Below are positions 45,206-55,146 of a DNA stretch of 64,000 bases, in pieces. The notes under the pieces were generated by a model that ran no database searches, had not been told where the DNA came from, and saw only the letters and a program-made list of their open reading frames with translations. Source of the stretch: an uncultured Sphingomonadaceae bacterium (GTDB lineage Bacteria > Pseudomonadota > Alphaproteobacteria > Sphingomonadales > Sphingomonadaceae). Where the stretch lies: the NCBI GenBank assembly GCA_947494305.1, contig CANLUL010000001.1, positions 1,302,001 through 1,366,000 on the forward strand. The letters run 5' to 3'. The number at the start of each line of letters is the position of its first letter. The stretch's first letter is position 1. The position numbers and the translations under genes are program-made.

Positions 45206-46018
45206 ATGAGATTTTCAGTGTCTTCCATCGCATCGTTTAAAAGGGAGCGCCGTCAGTCAGCGCTGGCTGTGCCGCTGCTTCTGGCGTTGCTTGTCACCCC
45301 TTTGAGCGCCTGCAAACGGTTAGATGACCCTGATGCCGGGCGCATGGAAACGGCCAAAGCATATCCGCCAGCCTCCCGACCGGTGTCAGCATTGGCGGGA
45401 AACCAATGGTCCACCGAAACCGCACGCGACAATCGTGGGGAAGCCGAAGAGATTATGAAAGCCGCCGGACTGGAAACCGATATGACGGTGGCTGATATCG
45501 GGGCGGGGGAAGGCTATTATACCGTGCGCCTAGCCGAAAAAGTTGGCGCCAATGGCCGTGTACTAGCTCAGGATATTGATCGGGAAGCGATTGACCGACT
45601 GGCGGAACGGGTCAATCGAGAGAGCCTCGACAATGTCTCGATCAAACTTGGCGCACCCGATGACCCACGCTTACCTGAGAATAGCTTTGATCGGATATTC
45701 CTGGTGCATATGTACCACGAAGTTCGTGAACCCTATGCTTTTTTGTCGCGGCTAAGGCCTGCCCTATTGGATAGCGCAAGCGAAGGCGGTCCCGGAGAAG
45801 TAATCGTGGTTGATGTCAATCGTGATTTTTCACAGCATGGCATACCGCCAAAGCAGCTGTTCTGCGAGTTTGAAGCGGTTGGCTATGAACTGATCGGATT
45901 TATGGAACGACCAGAGTTAGGCGGGTATTTCGCAAGGTTTAGAGCAAAGGGTGACGCCATATTGCCTGGAAAAATCAAGCCCTGCCCTTATAGGCCAGAG
46001 CCGAAACAACCGGACTAA
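45206..46018 (+). CDS. Class I SAM methyltransferase fold with lipoprotein signal
   Basis: A 270-residue protein starting MRFSVSSIASFKRERRQSAL. The start-to-Cys36 segment (ALAVPLLLALLVTPLSAC) is a clear lipobox signal. The remainder is a class I methyltransferase: MTVADIGAGEGYYTVRLAEK is motif I, FDRIFLVHMYHEVREPYAFL motif IV and PGEVIVVDVNRDFSQHGIPP a later strand. SAM is not expected in the periplasm, so the protein may be retained inside, use a different ligand or have lost methyltransferase activity. I prefer the ATG at 45206 over the TTG at 45170. It is divergent from the TonB receptor and converges on lepA. Confidence 0.8.
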   Translation: MRFSVSSIASFKRERRQSALAVPLLLALLVTPLSACKRLDDPDAGRMETAKAYPPASRPVSALAGNQWSTETARDNRGEAEEIMKAAGLETDMTVADIGAGEGYYTVRLAEKVGANGRVLAQDIDREAIDRLAERVNRESLDNVSIKLGAPDDPRLPENSFDRIFLVHMYHEVREPYAFLSRLRPALLDSASEGGPGEVIVVDVNRDFSQHGIPPKQLFCEFEAVGYELIGFMERPELGGYFARFRAKGDAILPGKIKPCPYRPEPKQPD

Positions 46019-46023
46019 TTCGG

Positions 46024-47829
46024 TTAGCCATCATCACCCATTTTCAACGCGGCAATGAAGGCTTCCTGCGGGATACTGACGTTGCCATATTCGCGCATCT
46101 TGGCCTTGCCTTTTTTCTGCTTCTCGAGCAGCTTTTTCTTGCGGCTAATATCGCCGCCATAGCATTTGGCCGTCACATCCTTGCGCATCGCAGAGATCGT
46201 CTCACGCGCAATCACCTTGCCGCCAATCGCCGCCTGCACCGGTATCTTGAACAGGTGACGCGGGATCAGGTCCTTCAGCCGCTCGCACATATGGCGTCCC
46301 CGACTATCTGCGGCATCGCGGTGGACAATCATGCTCAGCGCATCGACCGGATCCCCATTGACCATGATATTCATCTTGACCAGATGACCAGTCCGCAATC
46401 CGACCTGATGATAGTCAAAGCTGGCATAGCCGCGTGAAATCGATTTCAACCGGTCATAAAAATCGAACACCACCTCATTCAGAGGCAATTCGTATACCAC
46501 CTGTGCGCGATCACCGACATAGGTCAGGTTCTTTTGTACCCCGCGGCGATCCTGGCATAGCTTCAATATTCCGCCGAGATACTCGTCCGGGCAATAGATG
46601 GTCGCCTCAATCCAGGGTTCCTCAATCTCGCGAATTTTGACAACATCCGGCATATCGGCGGGATTGTGCAGGAACTGCTCGGTCCCATCATTCATGATAA
46701 TCTTGTAGATCACCGAAGGCGCGGTGGTGATCAGGTCGAGATCATATTCACGGGTTAGCCGTTCCTGAATAATCTCCAGATGCAGCAGCCCCAGGAAACC
46801 ACAGCGAAACCCCTGCCCCAATGCCGCGCTGGTTTCCATCTCAAAGGTGAAGCTGGCGTCATTCAGGCGCAGCTTCGAAATACTCTCGCGCAGTTTCTCA
46901 AAATCGGCCGCATCAACCGGGAACAGTCCGCAGAACACCACCGACTGCACTTCCTTAAAGCCCGGCAACGGCTCCAGCGCGCCGCCCTTCACCGTGGTAA
47001 TCGTATCACCCACGGCGGTCTGCGACACTTCCTTGATCTGCGCGGTGATAAAGCCGATTTCACCCGCGCGCAGCTCTTCCAGCTGTTCGATCTTGGGGCG
47101 CATACAGCCGACCCGGTCGACCAGATGCTCGGTCCCCTGCGCCATGAACTTGATCCGCTGGCCTTTTTTCAGAACACCATCGGTCACCCGCACCAGGATC
47201 ACCACACCCAGATAGGGATCATACCAGCTATCGACCAGCATCGCGGTGAGCGGCGCGTTATCATCACCGCCCGGCGGCGGGATTTTGGCGACAATCTGCT
47301 CGAGAATATCTTCGATGCCCAGACCGGACTTGGCGCTAGCGAGTACCGCTTCAGAGGCATCAAGCCCGATAATCTCTTCAATTTCATTGCGCACCCGCTC
47401 GGGTTCGGCGGCGGGCAAATCGACCTTGTTGAGCACCGGCACAATTTCGTGATCATGTTCGATCGATTGGTAGACGTTCGCCAGCGTCTGCGCTTCCACG
47501 CCCTGCGCTGCATCAACCACCAGCAATGCCCCTTCACAGGCCGCCAGCGAGCGAGACACCTCATAGGCAAAGTCAACATGGCCCGGCGTATCCATCAGGC
47601 TCAGCTCATAGGTCTCTCCATTTTTCGCGGTATAGTTGAGCCGCACCGTCTGCGCCTTGATCGTAATCCCGCGCTCTTTCTCGATATCCATATTGTCGAG
47701 CACCTGCTCGCTCATCTCCCGCTCGGTGAGGCCACCGGTATGCTGGATCAAACGGTCAGCCAGCGTCGACTTGCCATGATCGATATGGGCGATGATCGAG
47801 AAATTGCGGATATGGGAACGGTCAGTCAT
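46024..47829 (-). CDS. lepA: Elongation factor 4 (LepA)
   Basis: Ribosomal GTPase thought to assist initiation or rescue stalled ribosomes. The 601-residue protein has [20 protein letters not shown] (G1), [19 protein letters not shown] (G2), [20 protein letters not shown] (G3) and [15 protein letters not shown] (G4), then LepA's C-terminal domain with [20 protein letters not shown], the family-specific block. It is convergent with the methyltransferase gene and divergent from the LuxR-type regulator. Confidence 0.99.
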   Translation of the reverse strand: MTDRSHIRNFSIIAHIDHGKSTLADRLIQHTGGLTEREMSEQVLDNMDIEKERGITIKAQTVRLNYTAKNGETYELSLMDTPGHVDFAYEVSRSLAACEGALLVVDAAQGVEAQTLANVYQSIEHDHEIVPVLNKVDLPAAEPERVRNEIEEIIGLDASEAVLASAKSGLGIEDILEQIVAKIPPPGGDDNAPLTAMLVDSWYDPYLGVVILVRVTDGVLKKGQRIKFMAQGTEHLVDRVGCMRPKIEQLEELRAGEIGFITAQIKEVSQTAVGDTITTVKGGALEPLPGFKEVQSVVFCGLFPVDAADFEKLRESISKLRLNDASFTFEMETSAALGQGFRCGFLGLLHLEIIQERLTREYDLDLITTAPSVIYKIIMNDGTEQFLHNPADMPDVVKIREIEEPWIEATIYCPDEYLGGILKLCQDRRGVQKNLTYVGDRAQVVYELPLNEVVFDFYDRLKSISRGYASFDYHQVGLRTGHLVKMNIMVNGDPVDALSMIVHRDAADSRGRHMCERLKDLIPRHLFKIPVQAAIGGKVIARETISAMRKDVTAKCYGGDISRKKKLLEKQKKGKAKMREYGNVSIPQEAFIAALKMGDDG

Positions 47830-48245
47830 GGCGCGCAGTTAGCAGGGGTTGAAGCGGATGGGAAGCTGGTAAAAATCAATTCCAACGGCACTTTAATTTC
47901 TGCCATGATCTGATCGGTTTCCATCAGATTTTTATGCTCTTTTGATAATGAACGATATCATCTCTGATAGCATTCACCTCTTGTGGTTTTATGAAGGATG
48001 CCAAAGCAGTAAGTAAAAATGTATAGAACCTATCCGGCACTAGGTTTGAGAACACCGCGACCAACATAGCGTGATCCATTATTTGTGTCCGAAGAGCTTG
48101 AATTTCAAACAAGAAGCAATACGGGTGAAGCACCTTCACGCTTCTTAAAAGCGGAAAATGAGCTAGCCGCACGACGGTTTGAGGCTCTTTTTAAGCGTGC
48201 GATTCTGTGCTAATGACGACTCTAATCCTTAAAAGGAAATTATGG
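47830..48245. other. Gene-free region between lepA and the LuxR-type regulator
   Basis: About 420 bases. A minus-strand frame (47924-48172, GTG start, 82 residues) has a plausible C-terminal part (LVPDRFYTFLLTALASFI then KPQEVNAIRDDIVHYQ), but it lacks a ribosome site and I do not count it as a gene. The lepA and LuxR-type promoters should both lie here. Confidence 0.4.
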
Positions 48246-50942
48246 ATGTCTCAGCCGAACATTGTTCCTTTTGAGTTTCCTGTGCGATGGTTCTCAAAAT
48301 CGAAAACCCGAGCACCCAGCTTCAATATACCGCTCATAGATAGACCGCGGCTTTTGGTTTTGCTGGACGAGGCCCTGAATAAGCACATGTCCACCATCAT
48401 CGCTCCCGCAGGATTTGGGAAATCGACATTGCTATCTCAGTGGTATCATCTGCTTGTTGAGCGCTCTGTGCCTTGCGCATGGATAAACCTTGATGAGGGA
48501 GATCGAGATATACGTCTGTTTCTCGCTTATCTAGTTATGGCACTTGATGACGCCGGATTATCGATGCCGAAGTTGCGTAGCATGGCCGAGAATGGCTTTC
48601 ACGACACATCTACTAAATCCATTATCACATTGCTTTTTGAGTCTCTTGGAAAGAGTGAACAACGTTTAGTTTTAATTCTCGACGACTATCATAGGGTGGA
48701 ATCTGAAGAGATGTTAGAGTTTATAAAACTCCTTAGCTCTGAATTTGAGGACAAGATACATATCTCAATTGGCAGTCGTGAAACCCCTGATATCAACCTT
48801 CCGGAAATGCTGGTTTCTGGGCAGGCAATTGAGATCACGGCAACCGCTCTTCGTTTCTCTGCAAAAGAAACTTCAAAGGCAATAGGAGAGGGTCACGATG
48901 AGCAAGCAATAAATACCCTTCAAGAGAGGTTGGAGGGATGGCCTGTTGCCGTACAGATGGCCAAACTTGTGGATATTGAGACTACAAAGAACCTGCGGTC
49001 TCTAACTGACTCAAGAAGTCACATGGCACAATATCTCACATCCAATATCCTTGCCTCGCAAACAGAGGAGGTACGAGATTTTATCTTAGAAACGTCCGTG
49101 CTTAGCAGATTCAACATTGAACTCGCAGACGCTATTCGTGATGATCAGAAAAGTGGTTACATAGTTCGGCAATTGAAACACTTGAATGCTTTTATAATTC
49201 CATTGGATGACGAGATGGAATGGTTCCGATATCATCATCTTTTCGCTGATTGCTTGAACGACATTCTTAAGAATCAAGACTATGACAGATTCTGTGAGAT
49301 ACATAGGATTGCTGCGAACTGGTGTTCCGACAAAAGGCTTATTCTCGAGGCTGTCAGTTATGCAAGCGCAATTCAGGACTACGAACTCGCCAATAAGATC
49401 GTCAATAAGCACTGTGACTGGCTGAGGCTTACTAGCTTCGGGGGGTCCGGATATGTCCAGAACATACTTAGCAATATCCCGGAAGAGAAAGCGCACGAAG
49501 ATACACGAGTTCTTTATATGAGAGCCTATGTTTGTATGTCTTCGGGTAACTTTAAGGACGCCAAGGCATATGTGCAAACCGCCGACTCACGAATTGAGGC
49601 TGAGGGAATCACGCCAGATACGCTGCGCGATCAGATAGAGATTGGCACTGGTGTGTTGAGCCGAGTTGAATGGAACGAGCGCCCGCCAGAAGAGTGGTTG
49701 GGCGAGCGCTTGCAATTGGTTGATAGCCTGAAAGGGATCGATCAATCTGCATACCTTGCCTGCGGTGCAATTCGAATCATTCTTGCAGTAGTCGCCTTGA
49801 GCTTTGGCGATTTTGCGGAAGCTCAAAAGAAAACGAGAGCCGCGGAAGAAGACCTCGCTCATCTTCCTAATCCCGCTTCGACTGTCTATCTTGAAACAGT
49901 GGTGGGGTTGATCGAATTCTGGTCCAACAGCCCAATCAATGCCAAGAACAGGTTTTGCAAGACCCTCGATCTGGCAGAAGAACATTTCGATGATCACAGC
50001 AACCTAAAATACGGAACGCAACTGCTATTGAATGTGGTTGAATATTGGACCGGCTCTCCGGAGAGTTTTGATCCAGATGCGTTAAATGAGACGATTCTTA
50101 GCGCGCTCGAAGGCGATGGTTGGTATGATATCTACGTCATGGGTTACGACGCAGCGATCCATCATGGTTTGCTCGAAAATAGTTTTGACACGGCCGACAA
50201 AATCATAAGCGGATTGGAAGGGGTTACAGATCGGCTTGCCATCGACCGTCTTGTGGAGTTCTCGCAAGTCCTTCGCCTCGAATATTCGATCGCCGTTCAA
50301 GAGACCTCAAAGGCCAGGGAGTTGTTTTCTGCCATTACGTCTTGGCTTATGGACCGCCTTGGTCGACCTGATGCTTCGCATTGGCTTCATATATCGCTAA
50401 CCTCTTTTGCCTGCGCTCGATATTTGAAGAGTATCGGTAACTATGACCAGGCAATAGAATATGTGGATCGCGGCTTGGCGGCGGTAACTGAGCAGCCGAA
50501 CATAGTCCTTCTCCGTGTCCGCGGCACCATCATTAAGGCATCAATTCTGAACAAAGTAGGCGAGAATGAGCAAGTTTCTGAACTATTGCAGGCTGCAATT
50601 CACGATGCCGCCCAAATTGACTGCCTAAGGGCTTTCTCAGCGGATATCACGAAGGGTGCTGTTAACGGCGCAGTGGCAGAATTGCGTAAGCAGGACGTTG
50701 ACCCTATCATTCAAGATTTTATCGAGAGGCTTTCCAGCCAATTCTCCGTCGATCTAATCTCCCAGCGCGAATCAGAGGTATTAATTGCATTGACAAACGG
50801 TCATTCAAACAAACAAATCGCCCGGGATTTGAATCTGACCGAAAATACGATCAAGTTCCATTTACGCAATATTTATCAAAAACTTGGCGTGAAAAAGAGG
50901 GTGTTGGCCGTTGAGAAAGCGCGTGCGTTGGGCTTGATTTAA
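48246..50942 (+). CDS. MalT-type LuxR-family ATP-dependent transcriptional regulator
   Basis: An 898-residue regulator. MSQPNIVPFEFPVRWFSKSK starts it, with AAAGGAAA about 8 bases ahead. The NTPase (STAND/NB-ARC-like) has Walker A APAGFGKST (residues 53-61) and VLILDDYHRVE as Walker B. A central TPR-like helical domain (about residues 350-820) is the usual ligand sensor. The C-terminus is a LuxR HTH: SQRESEVLIALTNGHSNKQI then ARDLNLTENTIKFHLRNIYQ. It reads like a one-component inducer-activated switch. Codon use is more AT-rich than its neighbours. It may control the PhyH-like gene 535 bases downstream; inducer unknown. Confidence 0.9.
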   Translation: MSQPNIVPFEFPVRWFSKSKTRAPSFNIPLIDRPRLLVLLDEALNKHMSTIIAPAGFGKSTLLSQWYHLLVERSVPCAWINLDEGDRDIRLFLAYLVMALDDAGLSMPKLRSMAENGFHDTSTKSIITLLFESLGKSEQRLVLILDDYHRVESEEMLEFIKLLSSEFEDKIHISIGSRETPDINLPEMLVSGQAIEITATALRFSAKETSKAIGEGHDEQAINTLQERLEGWPVAVQMAKLVDIETTKNLRSLTDSRSHMAQYLTSNILASQTEEVRDFILETSVLSRFNIELADAIRDDQKSGYIVRQLKHLNAFIIPLDDEMEWFRYHHLFADCLNDILKNQDYDRFCEIHRIAANWCSDKRLILEAVSYASAIQDYELANKIVNKHCDWLRLTSFGGSGYVQNILSNIPEEKAHEDTRVLYMRAYVCMSSGNFKDAKAYVQTADSRIEAEGITPDTLRDQIEIGTGVLSRVEWNERPPEEWLGERLQLVDSLKGIDQSAYLACGAIRIILAVVALSFGDFAEAQKKTRAAEEDLAHLPNPASTVYLETVVGLIEFWSNSPINAKNRFCKTLDLAEEHFDDHSNLKYGTQLLLNVVEYWTGSPESFDPDALNETILSALEGDGWYDIYVMGYDAAIHHGLLENSFDTADKIISGLEGVTDRLAIDRLVEFSQVLRLEYSIAVQETSKARELFSAITSWLMDRLGRPDASHWLHISLTSFACARYLKSIGNYDQAIEYVDRGLAAVTEQPNIVLLRVRGTIIKASILNKVGENEQVSELLQAAIHDAAQIDCLRAFSADITKGAVNGAVAELRKQDVDPIIQDFIERLSSQFSVDLISQRESEVLIALTNGHSNKQIARDLNLTENTIKFHLRNIYQKLGVKKRVLAVEKARALGLI

Positions 50943-51477
50943 GGCAGTTATACATTAGCTGGTCGTGTGAGAATAATCATTGTTAGTTCGATACAAAATT
51001 CGCCAACCAGAAGTTCTAGGAAATTTGTTTTCACATCACCATGGCCAGGACGCGAAGCAAAATAACGGAGCAGTTTTTCGGTTTCTGCACTGACAGTCAC
51101 CGGGTTACGCTTATCGTCAATCCCTGCGCCACTCCCCAAACAAAATCCAGCACCAATATGCGCCTGCCCGAAACAATCAATGCACCGCCCCCTGTCCTAC
51201 ACCCTCCCTCTCATGGTAAGCCGGTCATCATGGCCACCCTGCATCCAAAATCTCTCACTTTCGGGCAATCACCTATTCATTCTGGCAACCTGTCACCCTG
51301 CGCATCACGCCCTGCTGCATCGCCAAATGACTGGAAAGAAACCAGATTTTGCGCGGCTCTTGTAGGTGACACAGTGTCACCCCTGTCACCTACAAACCGC
51401 TTTACGACTCCGCTGGATCGGACTCGCAAAGCGATTATGGTTCGTGCTAGGTTTGGGAAAACAGGAGAGATGCGATT
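50943..51477. other. Gene-free region before the PhyH-like gene, with repeated TGTCAC sites
   Basis: About 535 bases. An open plus-strand frame (51041-51481) is Pro/Ser/Thr-rich, has no ribosome site and is rejected. The right part holds CTGTCACCCTG at 51290 and the inverted repeat at 51360-51395. The promoter of the PhyH-like gene should be here. Confidence 0.5.
51360..51395. promoter_or_regulatory. Operator-like inverted repeat TTGTAGGTGACA...TGTCACCTACAA
   Basis: Perfect 12-base arms at 51360-51371 and 51384-51395, separated by 12 bases that contain another TGTCAC (51375-51380), so GTGACAC-A-GTGTCAC is a second palindrome within it. The whole cluster is 83 bases ahead of the PhyH start. 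This fits a binding site for a dimeric regulator, perhaps the adjacent LuxR-type protein, or a strong hairpin. Confidence 0.6.
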
Positions 51478-52383
51478 ATGACCATGCTTAAACATCTGCC
51501 CGCGGATGCCTCGCCGGAACAGCTATCCGAGACGCTGACAGCCGACGGTGCCTGTATCGTCGACAATGTTCTGGATGCGGCGGCGCTGGAGAATCTCAAG
51601 TCCGAAATCATGCCCTATATCGAGGCGACCGAGGTCGGCCGGGATGATTTTACCGGGCGGCATACCACGCGTACCGGGGCGCTGGTGGCGCGGTCGCAGG
51701 CGTGCCGGGATCTGGTGATGAACGATCTGATCCTGGGCGGGGCCAATGTCTTTTTGAAACCCTATTGCGAGCGGATCCAGCTGCACCTGACTCAGGTTAT
51801 CCGGATCATGCCAGGACAGGAACGGCAACCGCTGCACCGCGACCGGCTGGCCTGGGGCGGGTTTATGCCGGACCATATCGAGCCGCAGTTTAACACCATC
51901 TGGGCCGTAACAGACTTTACCCAGGAAAATGGCGCGACGCAGGTGGTGCCGGGGTCGAACAACTGGGAGCCGGGCCGTGAAGCGCATGGGGAAGATATCC
52001 AGTATGCCGAGATGAAGGCCGGGTCGGTGCTAGTCTATTCAGGGTCTGTCATTCACAGCGGCGGAGCGAATGTTTCGGATGGCGACCGGATCGGGATTAA
52101 CAATACCTATGCGCTGGGCTGGCTGCGGCAGGAGGAGAATCAATATCTCTCCTGTCCGCCTCATATTGCCAAGGATTTTGATCCGGAGTTACGCGATTTG
52201 CTGGGCTATGCGATGGGCAGCTATGCACTGGGTTATTTTACACCGCCCACGGGGCCAGGCGAAAATCCGGAAGTCGTGCCGCCCGAATTCCTGTTCGATG
52301 GCAAGGTCGCCAGTTGGGGGGATGATCTCTATGACAGCGTGACCGAGCGGTCGAAGGAGGTTAGAGAGGAGGCTAGCGTTTAA
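51478..52383 (+). CDS. Phytanoyl-CoA dioxygenase-family (PhyH) Fe(II)/2-oxoglutarate enzyme
   Basis: A 301-residue oxygenase. The metal triad is readable: His120 and Asp122 in PLHRDRLAWGG and His193 in SVIHSGGANVSDGDRIGINN, followed by Arg204, the likely 2-oxoglutarate salt bridge. QLHLTQVIRIMPGQERQPL and GATQVVPGSNNWEPGREAHG are PhyH-family blocks. Substrates range from acyl-CoA to small natural products; nothing here decides. The ATG has GGAGAG ahead. It follows the MalT-type regulator and converges on the diguanylate cyclase gene with a 4-base overlap. Confidence 0.92.
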   Translation: MTMLKHLPADASPEQLSETLTADGACIVDNVLDAAALENLKSEIMPYIEATEVGRDDFTGRHTTRTGALVARSQACRDLVMNDLILGGANVFLKPYCERIQLHLTQVIRIMPGQERQPLHRDRLAWGGFMPDHIEPQFNTIWAVTDFTQENGATQVVPGSNNWEPGREAHGEDIQYAEMKAGSVLVYSGSVIHSGGANVSDGDRIGINNTYALGWLRQEENQYLSCPPHIAKDFDPELRDLLGYAMGSYALGYFTPPTGPGENPEVVPPEFLFDGKVASWGDDLYDSVTERSKEVREEASV

Positions 52384-55046
52384 GCGGCGACAGTTCCAAG
52401 GTTGGCTTGACGGCGCTGATCAGATTTGGTGCCGAGTTGAGCCTGATCAATCGGGTGTTCAAATTCCACACCCATATGACTTTCATGCGACCAGCGGGCT
52501 TTTGCAAAAACACGATAAGTTGGGGTAAACTCGACTATAAATTCTGTGCCGATGGGGACGTTCCAAAGTCCGATAACCAACGCACCTGTCCCGGAAATAT
52601 TCCGGATTTGTGCATCATAGTGATAATTGTCATGGATAACTTTTACAGTCCGAAGCATCTTACGACGGGACGAACGACTGGACTTATGACCATCGGGCTT
52701 CATTGGCGCAGCATCATCGGCCAGCAGCCGGCGCGCATCTTCGGCAAGCAATGGTTTGCTGTAAATATAGCCTTGAACGTGCGAACAACCCAATGCGCGG
52801 ATCAATTCCAGTTCATCATGCGTCTCCGCACCTTCGGCGATCGTCTCCATTTCGAGCGCTTCCGCAAGAGAGACAATGGATTTGATGATCGCAGCATTTC
52901 GGTTTCCAGGAATGGAAGCGCCTTTTACAAACCCTTGATCGATCTTGATCTTGTCAAATGGCGCATTTTTCAAATAACCAAGTGACGAATATCCAGTTCC
53001 AAAGTCATCGAGAGACAGTCGGCAACCCAATCCCTTCAATGCGGCAAACATTTTGTCGGTGCTACCGCCTTCGACCAAGAACACACTTTCGGTTATCTCC
53101 AGTTCCAGTCGCTCTGCCGACACGCCAGCACTTGATAAAGCATTAGTAACAATGATCGGGAAATCCGGGTTTGCAAATTGAATGGACGAAACATTGACGG
53201 CAATCTTTACTTGCTCAGGCCAATTCGCGAGTTCGAAACATGCTGTCCGCAAAGCCCATTCCCCAATCCGGGAAATTAGGCCCGCTTCTTCCGCAATCGG
53301 AATGAAGATCGCAGGAGAAATAGGGCCGCGCTTAGGATGGTCCCAGCGCAGTAAAGCTTCGAATCCTGAAATCTGTTCTGAAACTGTCGAAACTTGCGGT
53401 TGATAAACAAGATGCAGTTCGCCGTTAGTCAGTGCGTCGCGTAAGTCTTGTTCAATATTGCGTCGATCTTCCGCATCTGCGTGCATAGCCTTGTTGTAGA
53501 AACGGTGCACTCCACGCCCAGCATCTTTCGCTGCATAGAGCGCCAAATCTGCATTGCGGACCAATGCATTGGTAGTAGAACCGTGTGCCGGCGCCATCGC
53601 TATACCTATGGAAGCGCCGATGACGATCTGCTTGCCTTCGATGGTATAGGGTTGAGAAAGCGCCGATATAACTGCATCGGCCATCGCCGATAGTGCCTTC
53701 TTGTCCTCGGCACCAGGAAGCACAACCTTAAACTCATCACCACCAAGGCGACCAGCGTGACCATCGCGTCCCACCGTCCTTTCGAGCCGCTTAGCGACTT
53801 GCTGCAACAGGGCATCTCCAGCTGGATGACCCATAGTATCATTGACCGTTTTAAATCGATCGAGATCCAGCAGAAGTAGAGCACATGGCTGAATTTCACC
53901 AGTCGGCCCTACTATCGCTTTTTCCAAAATACCCTGCATCTGCAAACGGTTCGACAATCCAGTCAGCGAGTCAAATTGAGCAAGTTGTTTAACTTCTTCT
54001 TGTGAGCGTCGCATTTCAGTTAAATCCGCTCCGCTCCCTCTAAATCCCTGAAACTGGCCAAAGCTATTGATGATTGGATTTCCCGAAAGAGACCACCATC
54101 GCTCACTTTCAAAAATGGCAGATCGCACTGCGATTTCCTTAAAAGCAGAGCGGCTCGACAAATGGAAGCCGAGTGTCCGTTCACCATTGGAGGACCCATT
54201 TTCTTCATCATGCGGGATGATCAGATCGTGTAACGACATACCGATAAGATCCCCGAACCGGTCTACTGCCTGTTGTTGGATAGAAGCTGAAATGTACGTT
54301 ATAATCCCGTTGCGATCAGCTTCCCAAAACCAGCCAAGAGCCGCATCTTCAAATGCATTGAGTAAGAGTTGAGCCCGTTCTTCTTTTTGCTTTTCCCGGA
54401 AAAAGGTCTGGTGTTCCAAATAGTCCCTTTTAAGATGAGCGCTGGTCGCAAGGAAACTGGCTGCGATGTAGAGACAAACTACCGCAAGAAAAGCCGTCAA
54501 CGTCAAACTGTTAAAAAGCGTAAGCGCCAAACCAAAACTAAAAAGCAATGACACGAACCTTTGCTTGCCTGCGATCACTGTTACAATCATTGCAACAACA
54601 CAATGAAACACCAGCGCATGGGCAGCCATTAATGGGCTGGCATCTAGGTTCAGTGTTCCAACCAGAAAACCTGCGAATGTTAAGGATGACAAGAAAGCCA
54701 AGCCCGAAACAAATCGTAACTGCCGAAAGGGCTTGATTTTCTTAAACTTTGCCAACGCGGCAAATCCGACAAGGCTCGCATCCATCACTATGGATGGAAC
54801 GAATAGGCCGAACAGAGCTGAGGTGATCTGGCCAAAACCGCCCTCGTTGACCAAAATTAACAGACCAACTGCCAACAGTTTAACCAAAATTATGAAGGAC
54901 CAGAGTCTACCAAGAACAGCCAAATCCTTGGCCACTCGGTCTGCGATGTGCGCATGTTCCGGATGCTCAACCAACCCCAGACTCTCCCACAATGAAAGCT
55001 GGCTTATTGGTCCAGGTTCGGCAGCAAGAATTTTGGGTGACTTCAT
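52380..55046 (-). CDS. PAS-GGDEF-EAL-PilZ cyclic-di-GMP protein
   Basis: An 888-residue membrane-anchored c-di-GMP enzyme. Residues about 45-200 hold several membrane segments. A PAS domain (about 225-330, AALGWFWEADRNGIITYISA) follows. GGDEF at residues 435-439 is intact (GHAGRLGGDEFKVVLPG), preceded by SLTGLSNRL. EAL at 563-565 (GFEALLRWDHPKRG) and SLDDFGTGYSSLGYLK with EGAETHDELELI complete a phosphodiesterase domain. The C-terminus (about 800-880) is a PilZ domain: SRRKMLRTVKV and RNISGTGALVIGLW give the RxxxR and N-x-S-x-x-G motifs. A fused PilZ suggests c-di-GMP feedback on the same protein. It is downstream of the GNAT gene. Confidence 0.95.
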   Translation of the reverse strand: MKSPKILAAEPGPISQLSLWESLGLVEHPEHAHIADRVAKDLAVLGRLWSFIILVKLLAVGLLILVNEGGFGQITSALFGLFVPSIVMDASLVGFAALAKFKKIKPFRQLRFVSGLAFLSSLTFAGFLVGTLNLDASPLMAAHALVFHCVVAMIVTVIAGKQRFVSLLFSFGLALTLFNSLTLTAFLAVVCLYIAASFLATSAHLKRDYLEHQTFFREKQKEERAQLLLNAFEDAALGWFWEADRNGIITYISASIQQQAVDRFGDLIGMSLHDLIIPHDEENGSSNGERTLGFHLSSRSAFKEIAVRSAIFESERWWSLSGNPIINSFGQFQGFRGSGADLTEMRRSQEEVKQLAQFDSLTGLSNRLQMQGILEKAIVGPTGEIQPCALLLLDLDRFKTVNDTMGHPAGDALLQQVAKRLERTVGRDGHAGRLGGDEFKVVLPGAEDKKALSAMADAVISALSQPYTIEGKQIVIGASIGIAMAPAHGSTTNALVRNADLALYAAKDAGRGVHRFYNKAMHADAEDRRNIEQDLRDALTNGELHLVYQPQVSTVSEQISGFEALLRWDHPKRGPISPAIFIPIAEEAGLISRIGEWALRTACFELANWPEQVKIAVNVSSIQFANPDFPIIVTNALSSAGVSAERLELEITESVFLVEGGSTDKMFAALKGLGCRLSLDDFGTGYSSLGYLKNAPFDKIKIDQGFVKGASIPGNRNAAIIKSIVSLAEALEMETIAEGAETHDELELIRALGCSHVQGYIYSKPLLAEDARRLLADDAAPMKPDGHKSSRSSRRKMLRTVKVIHDNYHYDAQIRNISGTGALVIGLWNVPIGTEFIVEFTPTYRVFAKARWSHESHMGVEFEHPIDQAQLGTKSDQRRQANLGTVAA

Positions 55047-55146
55047 GACTCGGGAACTACAACAAAAGAATTGCTATATTCTTACCGATTTCACAATTAT
55101 TGGGGCCTCAGAATAGTTGGAATCTAACTCAATTAACCCCGATACT

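Noticed and set aside
46780-47913. Open frame (377 codons) antisense to lepA
   Set aside because: Arg/Gln/His-rich shadow of a highly conserved gene; no start signal.
47924-48172. Possible 82-residue gene between lepA and the regulator
   Set aside because: GTG start without a ribosome site and no recognisable family; the C-terminal part is only suggestive.
51041-51481. Open frame (146 codons) before the PhyH-like gene
   Set aside because: Pro/Ser/Thr-rich, no ribosome site, and it covers the operator-like repeats; translation of the repeats explains its character.
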